From Winogradskyella sp. (GTDB taxonomy: Bacteria > Bacteroidota > Bacteroidia > Flavobacteriales > Flavobacteriaceae), in assembly GCA_004211785.1 (NCBI GenBank), contig SHBX01000010.1:1-64000 (forward strand): a DNA stretch of 64,000 nt. Reading direction: 5' to 3'. Positions 37,136-46,316 of this stretch are shown one piece after another. Under the pieces are notes generated by a model. That model made no database searches. It was given only the letters and a program-made list of their open reading frames with translations, and had not been told where the DNA came from. The position numbers and the translations under genes were made by a program. Every line of letters begins with the position of its first letter. Position 1 is the stretch's first letter.

Positions 37136-38727
37136 TACTTTTGATTTACAAGTTCCATAAGGTCCAAATCGTTACCTAATAAAACCTCAGTCGGATTAAT
37201 ACGTCCTTTCATACTATCATTCTCTAACTTTAACACGCCTCGAGGGCAAACAGCAGAACAGATACCACAACCTACACAACTAGAACGTACAATGTTTTCA
37301 CCTTTTTGCGCGTAGTGACGCACGTCGATTCCCATTTCGCAACTGTTAGAACAATTACCGCAAGAGATACATTGACCGCCATTGGTTGTAATTCTGAATT
37401 TTGAAAACATACGCTGTTGGAATCCTAAAATTCCAGCCATTGGACATCCAAAACGACACCAAGCACGATTTCCTAAAATTGGGTAGAACCCTGTTCCGAT
37501 AACTCCTGAAAAGATTGAGCCTATATAAAAACCGTAAGCCGATTTTAATGCCCCAGCCTTAATAAAGAATACTTGTTCTGTGGTACCCGTAAAATGCATC
37601 GCTATAAGCAACCCTATAACAACAAAGTAACCAATTGCACCAAATTTGGCATCTTTACCTAATTCATTGCGTTTAAAAATCATTATAACAGCAAAAACAA
37701 TAGTCAAAAATGCACCAATGCTAATTAGAAAAACTTCTCTAGTAAGCCAATATTTATCTGGATCATAACCCAAATAGGTATAGATTACCGCTGTTGTCAT
37801 AACTACTGAGAATACTAAAACAGTATGTATTAACCAACGTTCTAACTTCCATGCTGACATCTTTTTAGATGATAAATGTCTGAATGAATCTCCGGCAGTT
37901 TCAGCTAAACCTCCGCAACCACAAACCCAAGAGCAATACCAGCGTTTCCCATATTTATAGGTTAAAAATGGTGAAATTATAAAGATTGATGCTACGCCTA
38001 GTATCAATAAAGCCATACCAATGTTTCCATTATTTATAAAACTATCAACGCGGTATTGTTCAAAATTATAATAGTTTAACGGCCACATGTTTTTAAGGTC
38101 ATAATATGGTAAGTCAGAATTCATTCTATACATAAATTCAGGAATCAAAAAAGCAAAGCCTAATTGAAAAAACATAACAGAACCTGTTCGTAATTGCTGG
38201 TATTTATTATGCCTATACTTGAGCATGAATTTATAACCAAATGCAAGAATTGCTACTGTGTATAAAGTTCCATAAACAAACCATTGGCTAGCTGGTCGAC
38301 CGGATAGTAATTGACTTAATGGGTCAAATAAAGAAATAAGTCCAGTATTTGTACCATTAATGCCTTGGCCTAATCCTAAAAGTTCTTCGAAGAAATAAAG
38401 TACAATATAAAATCCTGTAAGAATGATGCCGAGAACCCATCCCCAAACACCTCTTGAAGAATCAGATTTAAACCATTGCCCATCATTTTTAATACCTTCT
38501 AACTTAGTTAGGTAAGCTTCTCTTGAATATAAAATTGTACCAACAGTAATTAGACCTAATGAAAGAGATAGAAACAACCCTTTATTTGGGAAATCAGTAT
38601 TTAATAATGCCAACGTTAATATAAATAAGCCAGCAATACCAATTGCTAAAGCTACTTTTTGTTTTGTTGTTATGTCTAAAGCGTCTGGTTTTGCCAAAGA
38701 CATACTATGATTTAATTTGTTACTCAT
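37135..38727 (-). CDS. Polytopic membrane 4Fe-4S ferredoxin-type protein
   Basis: 530 residues with about 9-10 hydrophobic segments. Two Cys-containing loops between helices (CSWVCGCGGLAETAGD and WCRFGCPMAGILG) resemble NapH/NosR/CcoG-type iron-sulfur membrane proteins. The C-terminal domain has two classical 4Fe-4S motifs, CISCGNCSNSCEMGID and CVGCGICSAVCPRGV. It should relay electrons across or along the cytoplasmic membrane. The partner is the FAD oxidoreductase encoded 2 bases upstream, which probably feeds it from NAD(P)H. The final acceptor is not identifiable, and NapH identity cannot be claimed because no nitrate-reductase gene is nearby. Confidence 0.87.
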   Translation of the reverse strand: MSNKLNHSMSLAKPDALDITTKQKVALAIGIAGLFILTLALLNTDFPNKGLFLSLSLGLITVGTILYSREAYLTKLEGIKNDGQWFKSDSSRGVWGWVLGIILTGFYIVLYFFEELLGLGQGINGTNTGLISLFDPLSQLLSGRPASQWFVYGTLYTVAILAFGYKFMLKYRHNKYQQLRTGSVMFFQLGFAFLIPEFMYRMNSDLPYYDLKNMWPLNYYNFEQYRVDSFINNGNIGMALLILGVASIFIISPFLTYKYGKRWYCSWVCGCGGLAETAGDSFRHLSSKKMSAWKLERWLIHTVLVFSVVMTTAVIYTYLGYDPDKYWLTREVFLISIGAFLTIVFAVIMIFKRNELGKDAKFGAIGYFVVIGLLIAMHFTGTTEQVFFIKAGALKSAYGFYIGSIFSGVIGTGFYPILGNRAWCRFGCPMAGILGFQQRMFSKFRITTNGGQCISCGNCSNSCEMGIDVRHYAQKGENIVRSSCVGCGICSAVCPRGVLKLENDSMKGRINPTEVLLGNDLDLMELVNQK

Positions 38728-38729
38728 GG

Positions 38730-40034
38730 TTAGGCAGTTTGTAATTCTTGGTTATAGGCTGATAAGATTTCAGCTTCATAATGGCTATAAAATTCTGGGT
38801 CAAAGTTGGCTTCTGTAAGGTTATTCATCACATAATCTACATCTCGTTTTTCGGTAAGCCAGCGGTCAAAAACGTCATGTCGCATTCTAATGCCAAAAGT
38901 GTTAATACCTAAAAACTTACTAGTATTTTTGTCATAAGCTACGGTGATACATTTTGTATCGTCTTCATGTTTCCAGTGAAAATGTGCTTCATTATCTTGC
39001 TTGCTTCGCTCACTAAACACCCAACCATAAGTTTGGTATTCTATATCCATAAACTTAGCGGAATTGAACCAATGACCTGGGTTGTACTGCATGCGATTAC
39101 CACAAATGGTTTGTGCTAAAGTTTCTCCCATCATACGACCTGTGTACCATACAGCTTCAATAGGTCTGCGATTACCAATTGCTTCATGTTGCTCTGCACA
39201 ATCACCAATAGCATAAACATCTTTTATATTAGTTTCTAAGAAACGATTCACTTTTACACCACGACCAGTTTCAATTTCTGAATCTTTAATAAAATCTATA
39301 TTTGGTGAAACACCTGCTGTGAGACCAACGACATTGCATTCTATTTCTTCACCTGTTTCTTCTATGATAACAGATTTTACGTTTCCGTTTTCATCAGATC
39401 TTATTTCTTTTAGATTAGTGGAAAGTCTTAAATCTATATGGTGATTTTTTATATGACGATTAATCATTTCGCTTTCACCATTTGGTAGAACGCCATTCCA
39501 AAAACTATCTTCACGTACTAAAAAAGTAACTGGAATACTTCGAGAATTTAGCATCTCTGCCAATTCAATACCTATTAATCCACCACCAACAATAACTGCA
39601 TGCTTACACACTTTGTTATTAGGTGCATGTTCTTCAAGTTTATCTAAATCTTGCTTATGATACATGCCCATAACACCTTCTAGATCTTGTCCTGGCCAAC
39701 CAAATTTATTGGGCTTACTACCAGTGGCAACAACTAATTTGTCGTATTGTAAAGTGTCACCGTCAGCAAAATGAAGTGTTTTTGATGTAGTTTCAACTGT
39801 TTTTACATATCCTTTTTTAAGTTCAATTCTATTCTTTTCCCAAAACCAATTTTCATAAGGTTGCGTATGCTCAAACTTCATGTGTCCCATGTAAATGTAC
39901 ATTAAAGCTGTACGTGAAAAGAAGTAGTCAGTTTCTGCTGAAACAATAGTTATTTTTTTATCAGATAGTTTACGAATATGTCTTGCGGTTGTAACGCCTG
40001 ATATACCATTTCCGATAATTACAATGTGCTCCAT
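38730..40034 (-). CDS. NAD(P)/FAD-dependent oxidoreductase (rubredoxin/nitrite-reductase-like)
   Basis: 434 residues. The FAD motif is VIIGNGISGVTTARHIRK; the NAD(P)-binding motif is HAVIVGGGLIGIELAEML; the FAD-contacting DVYAIGDCAEQ is near residue 290. The overall pattern is that of the pyridine-nucleotide-disulfide reductase family without a redox CxxC, such as NADH:rubredoxin reductase and NirB N-terminal domains. The C-terminal 120 residues (NPGHWFNSAKFMDIEYQTYGWVF...) are a family-specific extension. It is the first gene of a six-gene leftward operon and is paired with the membrane 4Fe-4S protein. Confidence 0.88.
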   Translation of the reverse strand: MEHIVIIGNGISGVTTARHIRKLSDKKITIVSAETDYFFSRTALMYIYMGHMKFEHTQPYENWFWEKNRIELKKGYVKTVETTSKTLHFADGDTLQYDKLVVATGSKPNKFGWPGQDLEGVMGMYHKQDLDKLEEHAPNNKVCKHAVIVGGGLIGIELAEMLNSRSIPVTFLVREDSFWNGVLPNGESEMINRHIKNHHIDLRLSTNLKEIRSDENGNVKSVIIEETGEEIECNVVGLTAGVSPNIDFIKDSEIETGRGVKVNRFLETNIKDVYAIGDCAEQHEAIGNRRPIEAVWYTGRMMGETLAQTICGNRMQYNPGHWFNSAKFMDIEYQTYGWVFSERSKQDNEAHFHWKHEDDTKCITVAYDKNTSKFLGINTFGIRMRHDVFDRWLTEKRDVDYVMNNLTEANFDPEFYSHYEAEILSAYNQELQTA

Positions 40035-40234
40035 AAATTTTTTGTTAGTGATTGGTGAGTCGGATTTAAAGATAACACCTTAAGAAGTAATTATAATTTA
40101 GAAAGAATTTAAATAGGAAAAAAGTGTAAGGAATTAAAATTAAAAGAGACACTAAATTTCTTTCAAAAAATATGTAAGTAGATTCTTTTATACTCGACAG
40201 AAGTGCCGTTACAACATTTATACAACCATAAATC

Positions 40235-40945
40235 ATGAAAAAATACATACTAATAATAATTATACTAGTCGGGACAAATCTACAAGCCCAAGACTTAAAT
40301 GATTTCTTTAGTCAATCTGATGTTTTTTTTAAGGCTAATGTCAGAAACGGAAAAGTGGCTTATTCAAAAATTAATGACAATCCTGAAAGCTTAAATGCAG
40401 TTTTAGCTTTAGCAGAAGGTATATCTGTAACTGAAAGCGATGCTAAAAACTATCAAGCTTTTTGGATTAATGCGTATAACTTATCTGTTATAAAGGGTAT
40501 AATTGATAACTACCCAACTAAGTCTCCACTAGATAATTCGGGATTTTTTGATAAAACGACGTATAGTTTAGGCGGAAAACAAATTACTTTAAATGATATA
40601 GAGCATAAACTATTGAGGCCAAAATTTAAAGACCCACGGTTTCATTTTGTATTGGTGTGTGGTGCCTTGGGTTGTCCCCCATTAATTAGTAAAGCCTACT
40701 TGCCAAATAATTTAGACGCGCAATTAGAAGCACAAACCAAAAAAGCTATAAACGGAAGTTTCTTAAAAGTGAATATTAAGAAAAAGCGTATAGTAGCTTC
40801 AAAAATAATGGAGTGGTATAAAGAAGATTTTACGATGAATGGATCTTCAGAAATAGACTTTATAAATAAATACCGTACAGAGAAAGTCCCAGCAAAATCA
40901 AAGTTAAGTTACTTTGAGTATAACTGGAATTTAAACAAGCAATAA
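40235..40945 (+). CDS. Secreted DUF547 protein
   Basis: 236 residues with a signal peptide (KKYILIIIILVGTNLQAQ). The DUF547 signature is clear: FWINAYNLSVIKGIIDNYP, LNDIEHKLLRP, RFHFVLVCGALGCPPL and MEWYKEDF near the end. DUF547 proteins have a papain/transglutaminase-like core with a conserved Cys; their function is not settled. A paralogue with a lipobox is encoded at 47036-47929 inside the arsenosugar locus. It is divergent from the FAD oxidoreductase operon across 200 bases with no clear promoter motif, and is followed 34 bases later by an outer-membrane protein gene. Confidence 0.88.
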   Translation: MKKYILIIIILVGTNLQAQDLNDFFSQSDVFFKANVRNGKVAYSKINDNPESLNAVLALAEGISVTESDAKNYQAFWINAYNLSVIKGIIDNYPTKSPLDNSGFFDKTTYSLGGKQITLNDIEHKLLRPKFKDPRFHFVLVCGALGCPPLISKAYLPNNLDAQLEAQTKKAINGSFLKVNIKKKRIVASKIMEWYKEDFTMNGSSEIDFINKYRTEKVPAKSKLSYFEYNWNLNKQ

Positions 40946-40979
40946 CAAATTCAAAATATAAATAACAAACCAAACAAAA

Positions 40980-41849
40980 ATGAAAAAAATAATCACAGCT
41001 GTAATAGCATTAGTAATAGGATTTACTGGTTTTACGCAAGAAGAGGAGGAGTCAACAAAAAGTGTAATTCAAGAATATACACCTTCAAAATTATTAAAGA
41101 AAGGTCAGTGGGATATCAAATGGTTTAATAACCTTTACACTCAAACTGAAAGCACTTTTAGTAGTGGGACAGAGCCAAGAGAGACCTTTTTTACGTCAAC
41201 TTTAGATGTGTTTACTGGTGTTTCTGAAAGCAGCCGCTTTAATATTGGCTTACTATTAGAATTCCGTTCTAATGTAAACAGTGATAGAAATGCTTTTGAT
41301 GTATTCTCTTTTGATGGAGAATCTGGTACAGCCCGTTCTGGATTTACTTCTTTTGCACCAGCTGTAAAGTTTAATCCATTTAAAAATGTATCTAACTTTA
41401 CAATTCAGACCGCTTTTCATATACCATTAATTGATAATGAAACTGAAAATGGTGTTTTCTTAGACCAAAATGGATTTATTTTTCAAAATCGTTTCTTCTA
41501 TGATTACACATTTCCAAGTGGAGACTGGCAGATATTCACTGAGCTAAATACAGAGTATAACTTTGGTGATGAAAACGATAGTTTTGCTAATGATAGTTTT
41601 AGGTTAACACCAGGTGTGTTTTTAAGTTATTTCCCAAGCTCTAAGTTTACTATTTTAGGATTGGTACAACACTCGCAACTTATAGACATTAATAATAATT
41701 TCTCGCAAGATTTTACTGCTGTTGGTGGCGGTGTAAAATACCAATTAACTAAGGAATTAAATATCGAGACGTTATATACCAATTTTGTAAGAGGTAACGA
41801 TACAGGTCTTGGACAAACTTTTAATATAGGTTTAAGAGCCTTATTTTAG
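40980..41849 (+). CDS. Outer-membrane beta-barrel-like protein
   Basis: 289 residues with a signal peptide (KKIITAVIALVIGFTGFTQ) and an alternating-strand pattern through to the end (FNIGLRALF), consistent with an outer-membrane beta barrel. Strands such as RFNIGLLLEFRSNVN, NFTIQTAFHIPLID, DWQIFTELNTEYNFG and FTILGLVQHSQLID are visible. Some similar proteins are annotated as putative transporter or phenol-degradation-like MetA barrels; I cannot assign one. It follows the DUF547 gene by 34 bases and probably shares its transcript. A terminator hairpin starts 16 bases after the stop. Confidence 0.75.
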   Translation: MKKIITAVIALVIGFTGFTQEEEESTKSVIQEYTPSKLLKKGQWDIKWFNNLYTQTESTFSSGTEPRETFFTSTLDVFTGVSESSRFNIGLLLEFRSNVNSDRNAFDVFSFDGESGTARSGFTSFAPAVKFNPFKNVSNFTIQTAFHIPLIDNETENGVFLDQNGFIFQNRFFYDYTFPSGDWQIFTELNTEYNFGDENDSFANDSFRLTPGVFLSYFPSSKFTILGLVQHSQLIDINNNFSQDFTAVGGGVKYQLTKELNIETLYTNFVRGNDTGLGQTFNIGLRALF

Positions 41850-41864
41850 AGATATACTTATTTT

Positions 41865-41913
41865 AGGAGCTTAAATCTATACTATGAATAGAACTAAGCT
41901 CCTGATTTTTTTT
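41865..41913 (+). terminator. Terminator hairpin that encloses the next gene's start codon
   Basis: AGGAGCTTA (41865-41873) pairs perfectly with TAAGCTCCT (41895-41903), followed by GA and eight T residues. The 21-base loop contains the ATG (41884) of the GH113-like lipoprotein gene. It can act as a terminator for the barrel gene or as a translation-blocking leader for the next. Confidence 0.65.
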
Positions 41914-42897
41914 GTTTACGCTATTTTACTTTCATCATGTTCTAGTCAGAATGAAAAGGTGAATGGCGCTAGTTTTGTGGCTTACGGGATTCCTGTTGAT
42001 GAAACTCATACAAAACCACTAGTTACTAAAATCAATGCCAATTATGCCGCTGTGATGCCATTTGGATTTATCAGAGGTTTAAATAGCACCGAAATAATAC
42101 ATAATACAGATCGTCAATGGTTTGGAGAAACTAGAGCAGGAGCAAAGCAATATTCTGAAGAGTTGCGAAAGCAGAATATTAAAATAATGGTGAAGCCTCA
42201 AATTTGGATTCGTCGTGGAGAATTTACAGGCTTTTTAAACATGAAAACGGAAGCAGATTGGAAAAAATTAGAAGATTCTTATTCCAGTTTTATTTTAGAA
42301 TATGCCGATTTAGCTAAAGAGATTAATGCCGAGATATTATGTATCGGGACTGAGCTCGAAAATTTTATTGATAAGCGTCCAGAATATTGGAGCAATTTGA
42401 TAGATGAAATTAAAAAAGTATACAAAGGAAAGCTGACTTATGCTGCAAATTGGGACGAGTACAAACGAACACCGTTTTGGGGTAAACTAGACTTTATTGG
42501 TATTGATGCCTATTTCCCAGTGAGTAATCAACAAACACCAACTTTTGAAAAAAGTATGGAAGGTTGGCAAAAGCACAAACCGGTAATAAAAAGCTTTTCG
42601 GATAAGTACCAAAAGCCAGTTTTGTTTACTGAATATGGCTATAGAAGTGTTGATTACTCAGGTAAAGAACCTTGGAAGTACGATCGAAGTATGACTGAAG
42701 TAAATCATGAAGCTCAAGTAAATACTACAAAAGCTTTGTATGAAACCTTTTGGCACGAAGAGTGGTTTGCAGGTGGCTTTATTTGGAAGTGGTTTATACA
42801 ATACGATAAGGCAGGAGGTAAGGACAATAACCAATTTACACCGCAAAACAAACCTGTAGAACAGGTTATAAAAACATATTACAGTAAAAAAGAATGA
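41884..42897 (+). CDS. GH113-like glycoside hydrolase lipoprotein
   Basis: 337 residues. The N-terminus NRTKLLIFFVYAILLSSC is a lipoprotein signal with the lipobox Cys at 19. The remainder is a TIM-barrel hydrolase of clan GH-A type: acid/base Glu157 in ILCIGTELENF and nucleophile Glu250 in PVLFTEYGYRS, with DFIGIDAYFPVS between. This pattern fits the GH113 family (beta-mannanase and relatives); specificity is unproven. The protein should be anchored on the outer membrane or periplasmic face. Its start codon lies in the loop of a terminator-like hairpin, and its stop overlaps the next gene by 4 bases (ATGA). Confidence 0.85.
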   Translation: MNRTKLLIFFVYAILLSSCSSQNEKVNGASFVAYGIPVDETHTKPLVTKINANYAAVMPFGFIRGLNSTEIIHNTDRQWFGETRAGAKQYSEELRKQNIKIMVKPQIWIRRGEFTGFLNMKTEADWKKLEDSYSSFILEYADLAKEINAEILCIGTELENFIDKRPEYWSNLIDEIKKVYKGKLTYAANWDEYKRTPFWGKLDFIGIDAYFPVSNQQTPTFEKSMEGWQKHKPVIKSFSDKYQKPVLFTEYGYRSVDYSGKEPWKYDRSMTEVNHEAQVNTTKALYETFWHEEWFAGGFIWKWFIQYDKAGGKDNNQFTPQNKPVEQVIKTYYSKKE

Positions 42898-43634
42898 AAT
42901 ATTTAAAATATCTTCTAATTGTATTAGTCTTTGTTTCTTGTTCTTCTGATAATTCAGAAACAATAGTTATTAATAATAGTAGCTCACTTTCAAATGATAT
43001 AGAAGGTAGAATTATTGAATTAGAAGCAGTAATTGCTTGTGCAGCAAGTATAAGTGAAAATTCAAATGTTGTTGAGGTATATTTTTATCCTGAAATAGGA
43101 GCCTCTAATTTTAAATTATACGAAACAAATTCTGTTGCAGTAGATGCTGCAAATTTTGAGAATTATAGACAAATAGCTCAATTGGCCGAGCCTTTTTTTA
43201 ACGGGTTTCTTCAAAAGTTTGTTAGGCCTTTTAAAAGCGAACAATGGCTGATAGTTACTTATGAATTAAATAATGAAGTAAAAATATCTAATCCAATTCG
43301 AACCAAAAACGTGTCTCAACCAACCAATTATACAGACACCATTAATATTGACCAATCTATATCATTAATGCCAATATTTAATTGGGAAGTATCCTCAAAT
43401 AATAACGCTATATTTTTTCAACTTTTATCAACTATAGATGATGGAGCACTTTCGGGCACATATACTTTTGATAGACACTTTTAGTACTACAACACAAGTA
43501 ATGTTGTGCTAAACATAACAAACGGTACTCCAATTAATTTAACACCATCAAGCCCTTATAAAATTACCATAATGGATGTTAGTGAAGACAATTGGGTGAA
43601 TACTATCTATGCAAATACGTTTATTGCTGAATAA
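42894..43634 (+). pseudogene. Lipoprotein gene interrupted by an in-frame TAG
   Basis: The frame starts MKYLKYLLIVLVFVSCSSDNSE, a lipoprotein signal with lipobox Cys. It runs 196 codons to a TAG at 43482-43484. The same frame then stays open for 49 codons, starting YYNTSNVVLNITNGTP, to a TAA at 43632-43634. The post-stop part has the same beta-type hydrophobic alternation as the rest, so a full protein of about 246 residues was probably encoded. The visible part is beta-rich and unrecognised. The most economical explanation is a nonsense mutation (for example CAG to TAG). Stop-codon readthrough or a functional truncated protein (42894-43484) are alternatives. It is translationally coupled to the GH113-like gene. 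Confidence 0.75.
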
Positions 43635-43748
43635 GTTCTTCTTATAGTTTATTCTAAGCTTCAGCTCTTATCAATCTTTTTTATCAAACCTCATGTTTTA
43701 ATTAGTAAGGTTAATTCTACATAACGACCAATTACCAAACACTATAGC

Positions 43749-45017
43749 ATGAAATATTTACTATCTATAATTTTATTTTTAATTGCATTTTCTTTTGTAC
43801 AGGCGCAAACTATAAAAGAGATTAAAATCGAAGGGAACAAACGTACAAGAACTAATTTTCTTAAACGTTTAGCTTTTGTAAAAGAAGGAAGTCATATAGA
43901 TACTATCCGAATTGCATCAGACGAAAGACGTTTCCGATTACTACCTTCAGTGGCAAGTGCCTCTTCTAAACTAGAAAAAATAGATAATGAAAATTATCGA
44001 TTAACTTATACTGTTGTCGAAAACTTCGCAATTATTCCAGGCTTAAATGTTTCGCAAGATATCAACGAAGATTTAGCATATCGTGTTTCATTGTTCGATT
44101 TCAATTTTTTAGGCCAAAACCAAATCATAGGCGGATTTTATAGCAAAAATGTATTTGATTCTTATGGTTTCTTTTGGGAGGCACCTAATCTTATTACTCG
44201 TAAATTGGGAATAGGAGTTAATTATCAAAATAACGTATTACAAGAACCTATTTTTCTCGATAATAACGATGAGGTAAACTATAAATTCGATAGCCGGGCT
44301 TTTGAATTTCGTGTATTTTATGAGCATAATTTTAAAAATCGATTTGAATTAGGTTTAAACTTTGCCAATATAGATTATAACTTTTTAGACGGAAATCGTC
44401 CTCAAAATATACCTGAGGAACTTGGTGTAGACCGTGTTTCGGTTGTTGGAGAATATGAATATAATAACATCACTAATGAGTTTCAATATGTCGATGGCTT
44501 TAGAAGTATTTTTACTTATAGTTTTACTCTAGATTCTAATGGAAATAACGACTTGCTTCGTAACTTTTTTATTGGGCGAAATGATTTTGAATATTTCAAG
44601 CGTATTGGCGAAAAAGGTAACTGGGCAAACCGTTTACGTTTGGCATATGCGACTAATGATACCACACCTTTTGCGCCCTTTGCTTTAGATAATCAGTTAA
44701 ATATTCGTGGTGTAGGAAATGTTGTTGATAGAGGAACAGCTTCGATAGTCTTAAATACCGAGTATAGACATACATTTTATGAAAAAGGATGGTTTGCTTT
44801 GCAAAGCAATGTATTTGTCGATGCGGGTACTTGGCAAGACCCCGGAGGAAGTTTAGGAGATTTAATTGAAGGCAAAAGCGCTAGTTTCTTTACTGGTCTT
44901 GGCCTGAGATTTATTCATAAACGTATTTTTAATGCCGTTTTTAGATTAGACTACGGTATTGGTTTAGGAGATAATTCAACTAATGGAATTGTGTTTGGGA
45001 TTGGGCAATATTTCTAA
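43749..45017 (+). CDS. BamA/TamA-like outer-membrane protein with single short POTRA, copy 1
   Basis: 422 residues with a signal peptide (KYLLSIILFLIAFSFVQAQ). Residues 20-95 look like one POTRA unit (IKEIKIEGNKRTRTNFLKRLAFVKEGSHID). The following 320 residues form an Omp85-type barrel with LRLAYATNDTTPFAPFALDN, NIRGVGNVVDRGTASIVLNTEYRHT-type strands and a C-terminal FGIGQYF. The RGVG motif corresponds to the conserved loop region of the superfamily. Full BamA has five POTRA domains, so this is a reduced member, possibly for translocation or assembly of a special substrate. A paralogue follows 36 bases later. Confidence 0.85.
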   Translation: MKYLLSIILFLIAFSFVQAQTIKEIKIEGNKRTRTNFLKRLAFVKEGSHIDTIRIASDERRFRLLPSVASASSKLEKIDNENYRLTYTVVENFAIIPGLNVSQDINEDLAYRVSLFDFNFLGQNQIIGGFYSKNVFDSYGFFWEAPNLITRKLGIGVNYQNNVLQEPIFLDNNDEVNYKFDSRAFEFRVFYEHNFKNRFELGLNFANIDYNFLDGNRPQNIPEELGVDRVSVVGEYEYNNITNEFQYVDGFRSIFTYSFTLDSNGNNDLLRNFFIGRNDFEYFKRIGEKGNWANRLRLAYATNDTTPFAPFALDNQLNIRGVGNVVDRGTASIVLNTEYRHTFYEKGWFALQSNVFVDAGTWQDPGGSLGDLIEGKSASFFTGLGLRFIHKRIFNAVFRLDYGIGLGDNSTNGIVFGIGQYF

Positions 45018-45053
45018 GATTAATATGTTATTTTTATGCATTAACCTCAAAAA

Positions 45054-46316
45054 ATGAGACTTTTAATTTCTGTTGTTTGTGTTTTATTCTTCAGCACTTT
45101 TTATGCTCAAGAGAATAGAGTAGTGGATGTAAAAGTACAAGGGAATAAGAAACTAAAATCTTCATTTGTAACAAAAATTGCACTTGTAAAACCAGGGTCT
45201 GTACTTGATTCCACGAAATTAGAAGAAGATGTAAAGCTTCTAAAAAGGTTGCCCTCAATTGCGCACGCGTATTATCAAGTATTTCCTGCAAACAAACCCA
45301 ATGAATATAATGTGTTTTATAACATTGAAGAGAATTTTACTATAATTCCCTCTGCCAGTGTTTACACCACTAATGATGATGAATTTGCTTTCAGAGTTGG
45401 GCTTTATGAATATAATTTACTAGGGCAAAACATTACGTTTGGAGGCTTTTATCAAGATGATATTTTTAGTTCCTATGGTATTAATCTTAGAGCACCTTAT
45501 TTGTTTTCTCGAAAATGGGGGTTGGCTATTAATTATCAGAATTTAACTACCCAAGAGCCTGTTTTTTTTGATAATACTACTGCAGATTATAAATATAATA
45601 ATGAGTCTATAGAAGGGTTGGTTATATATCAGTTAGACTTTAATAACCGATTTGAAGCAGGTATAAATTATTTTACTGAAGATTACGAGTATTTATTTGG
45701 AGCTACAAATCCAAGTGTGCCTCAAGAGCTAAGGGTAAAAAAATTGCTTTATAAATTGATATATGAATTTAATAACATTAATTATTATTATCAATATTTA
45801 GAGGGCTTTCAAAGTGTTTTTAATTTTCAATATGTAACATCAACTAATGAAACGTTACCAGAATTTGTTATTGGTTGGAATGATTTTTCATATTTTCTTA
45901 GAGTAGGAAAAAAAGGGAATTGGGCTAATAGACTACGTTTGGGTTTGGCCACAAATAACGATTCACCTTTCGCACCATTTTCTGTAGATAATAACTTAAA
46001 TGTAAGGGGTGTTGGTAATACAATTGACCGTGGTACAGGTGTAATTGTTCTAAATACAGAATATAGACATACTTTCATTGATAAGGATTGGTTTGCCATG
46101 CAAGGAAATGTATTTGTTGATGGAGGTAGTTGGCGTAATCCTGGTGGTGATTTTGGGGATTTTGGTGATTCTCAAAATATCAGAATTTATCCAGGTATTG
46201 GATTGCGATTTATTCACAAAAAAATATTTAATGCTACGTTTAGAATCGATTACGGTTATGGTATAACACCAGATGCTACTAATGGCTTTGTGTTTGGCAT
46301 TGGGCAGTATTTTTAA
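45054..46316 (+). CDS. BamA/TamA-like outer-membrane protein with single short POTRA, copy 2
   Basis: 420 residues, clearly homologous to the preceding gene over its full length (GNKKLKSSFVTKIALVKPGS against GNKRTRTNFLKRLAFVKEGS; NLLGQNITFGGFYQDDIFSSYG against NFLGQNQIIGGFYSKNVFDSYG; identical FGIGQYF ends). The signal peptide is RLLISVVCVLFFSTFYAQ. The same single-POTRA plus Omp85 barrel layout is inferred. The tandem arrangement implies an old duplication, since the DNA has diverged. Its stop overlaps the convergent TIGR04283 gene by 4 bases. Confidence 0.85.
   Translation: MRLLISVVCVLFFSTFYAQENRVVDVKVQGNKKLKSSFVTKIALVKPGSVLDSTKLEEDVKLLKRLPSIAHAYYQVFPANKPNEYNVFYNIEENFTIIPSASVYTTNDDEFAFRVGLYEYNLLGQNITFGGFYQDDIFSSYGINLRAPYLFSRKWGLAINYQNLTTQEPVFFDNTTADYKYNNESIEGLVIYQLDFNNRFEAGINYFTEDYEYLFGATNPSVPQELRVKKLLYKLIYEFNNINYYYQYLEGFQSVFNFQYVTSTNETLPEFVIGWNDFSYFLRVGKKGNWANRLRLGLATNNDSPFAPFSVDNNLNVRGVGNTIDRGTGVIVLNTEYRHTFIDKDWFAMQGNVFVDGGSWRNPGGDFGDFGDSQNIRIYPGIGLRFIHKKIFNATFRIDYGYGITPDATNGFVFGIGQYF

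Noticed and set aside
37135-40034. Periplasmic nitrate-reductase (NapH/NapG) electron module
   Set aside because: The 4Fe-4S protein resembles NapH in layout, but no napA, napB or related gene is in the window.
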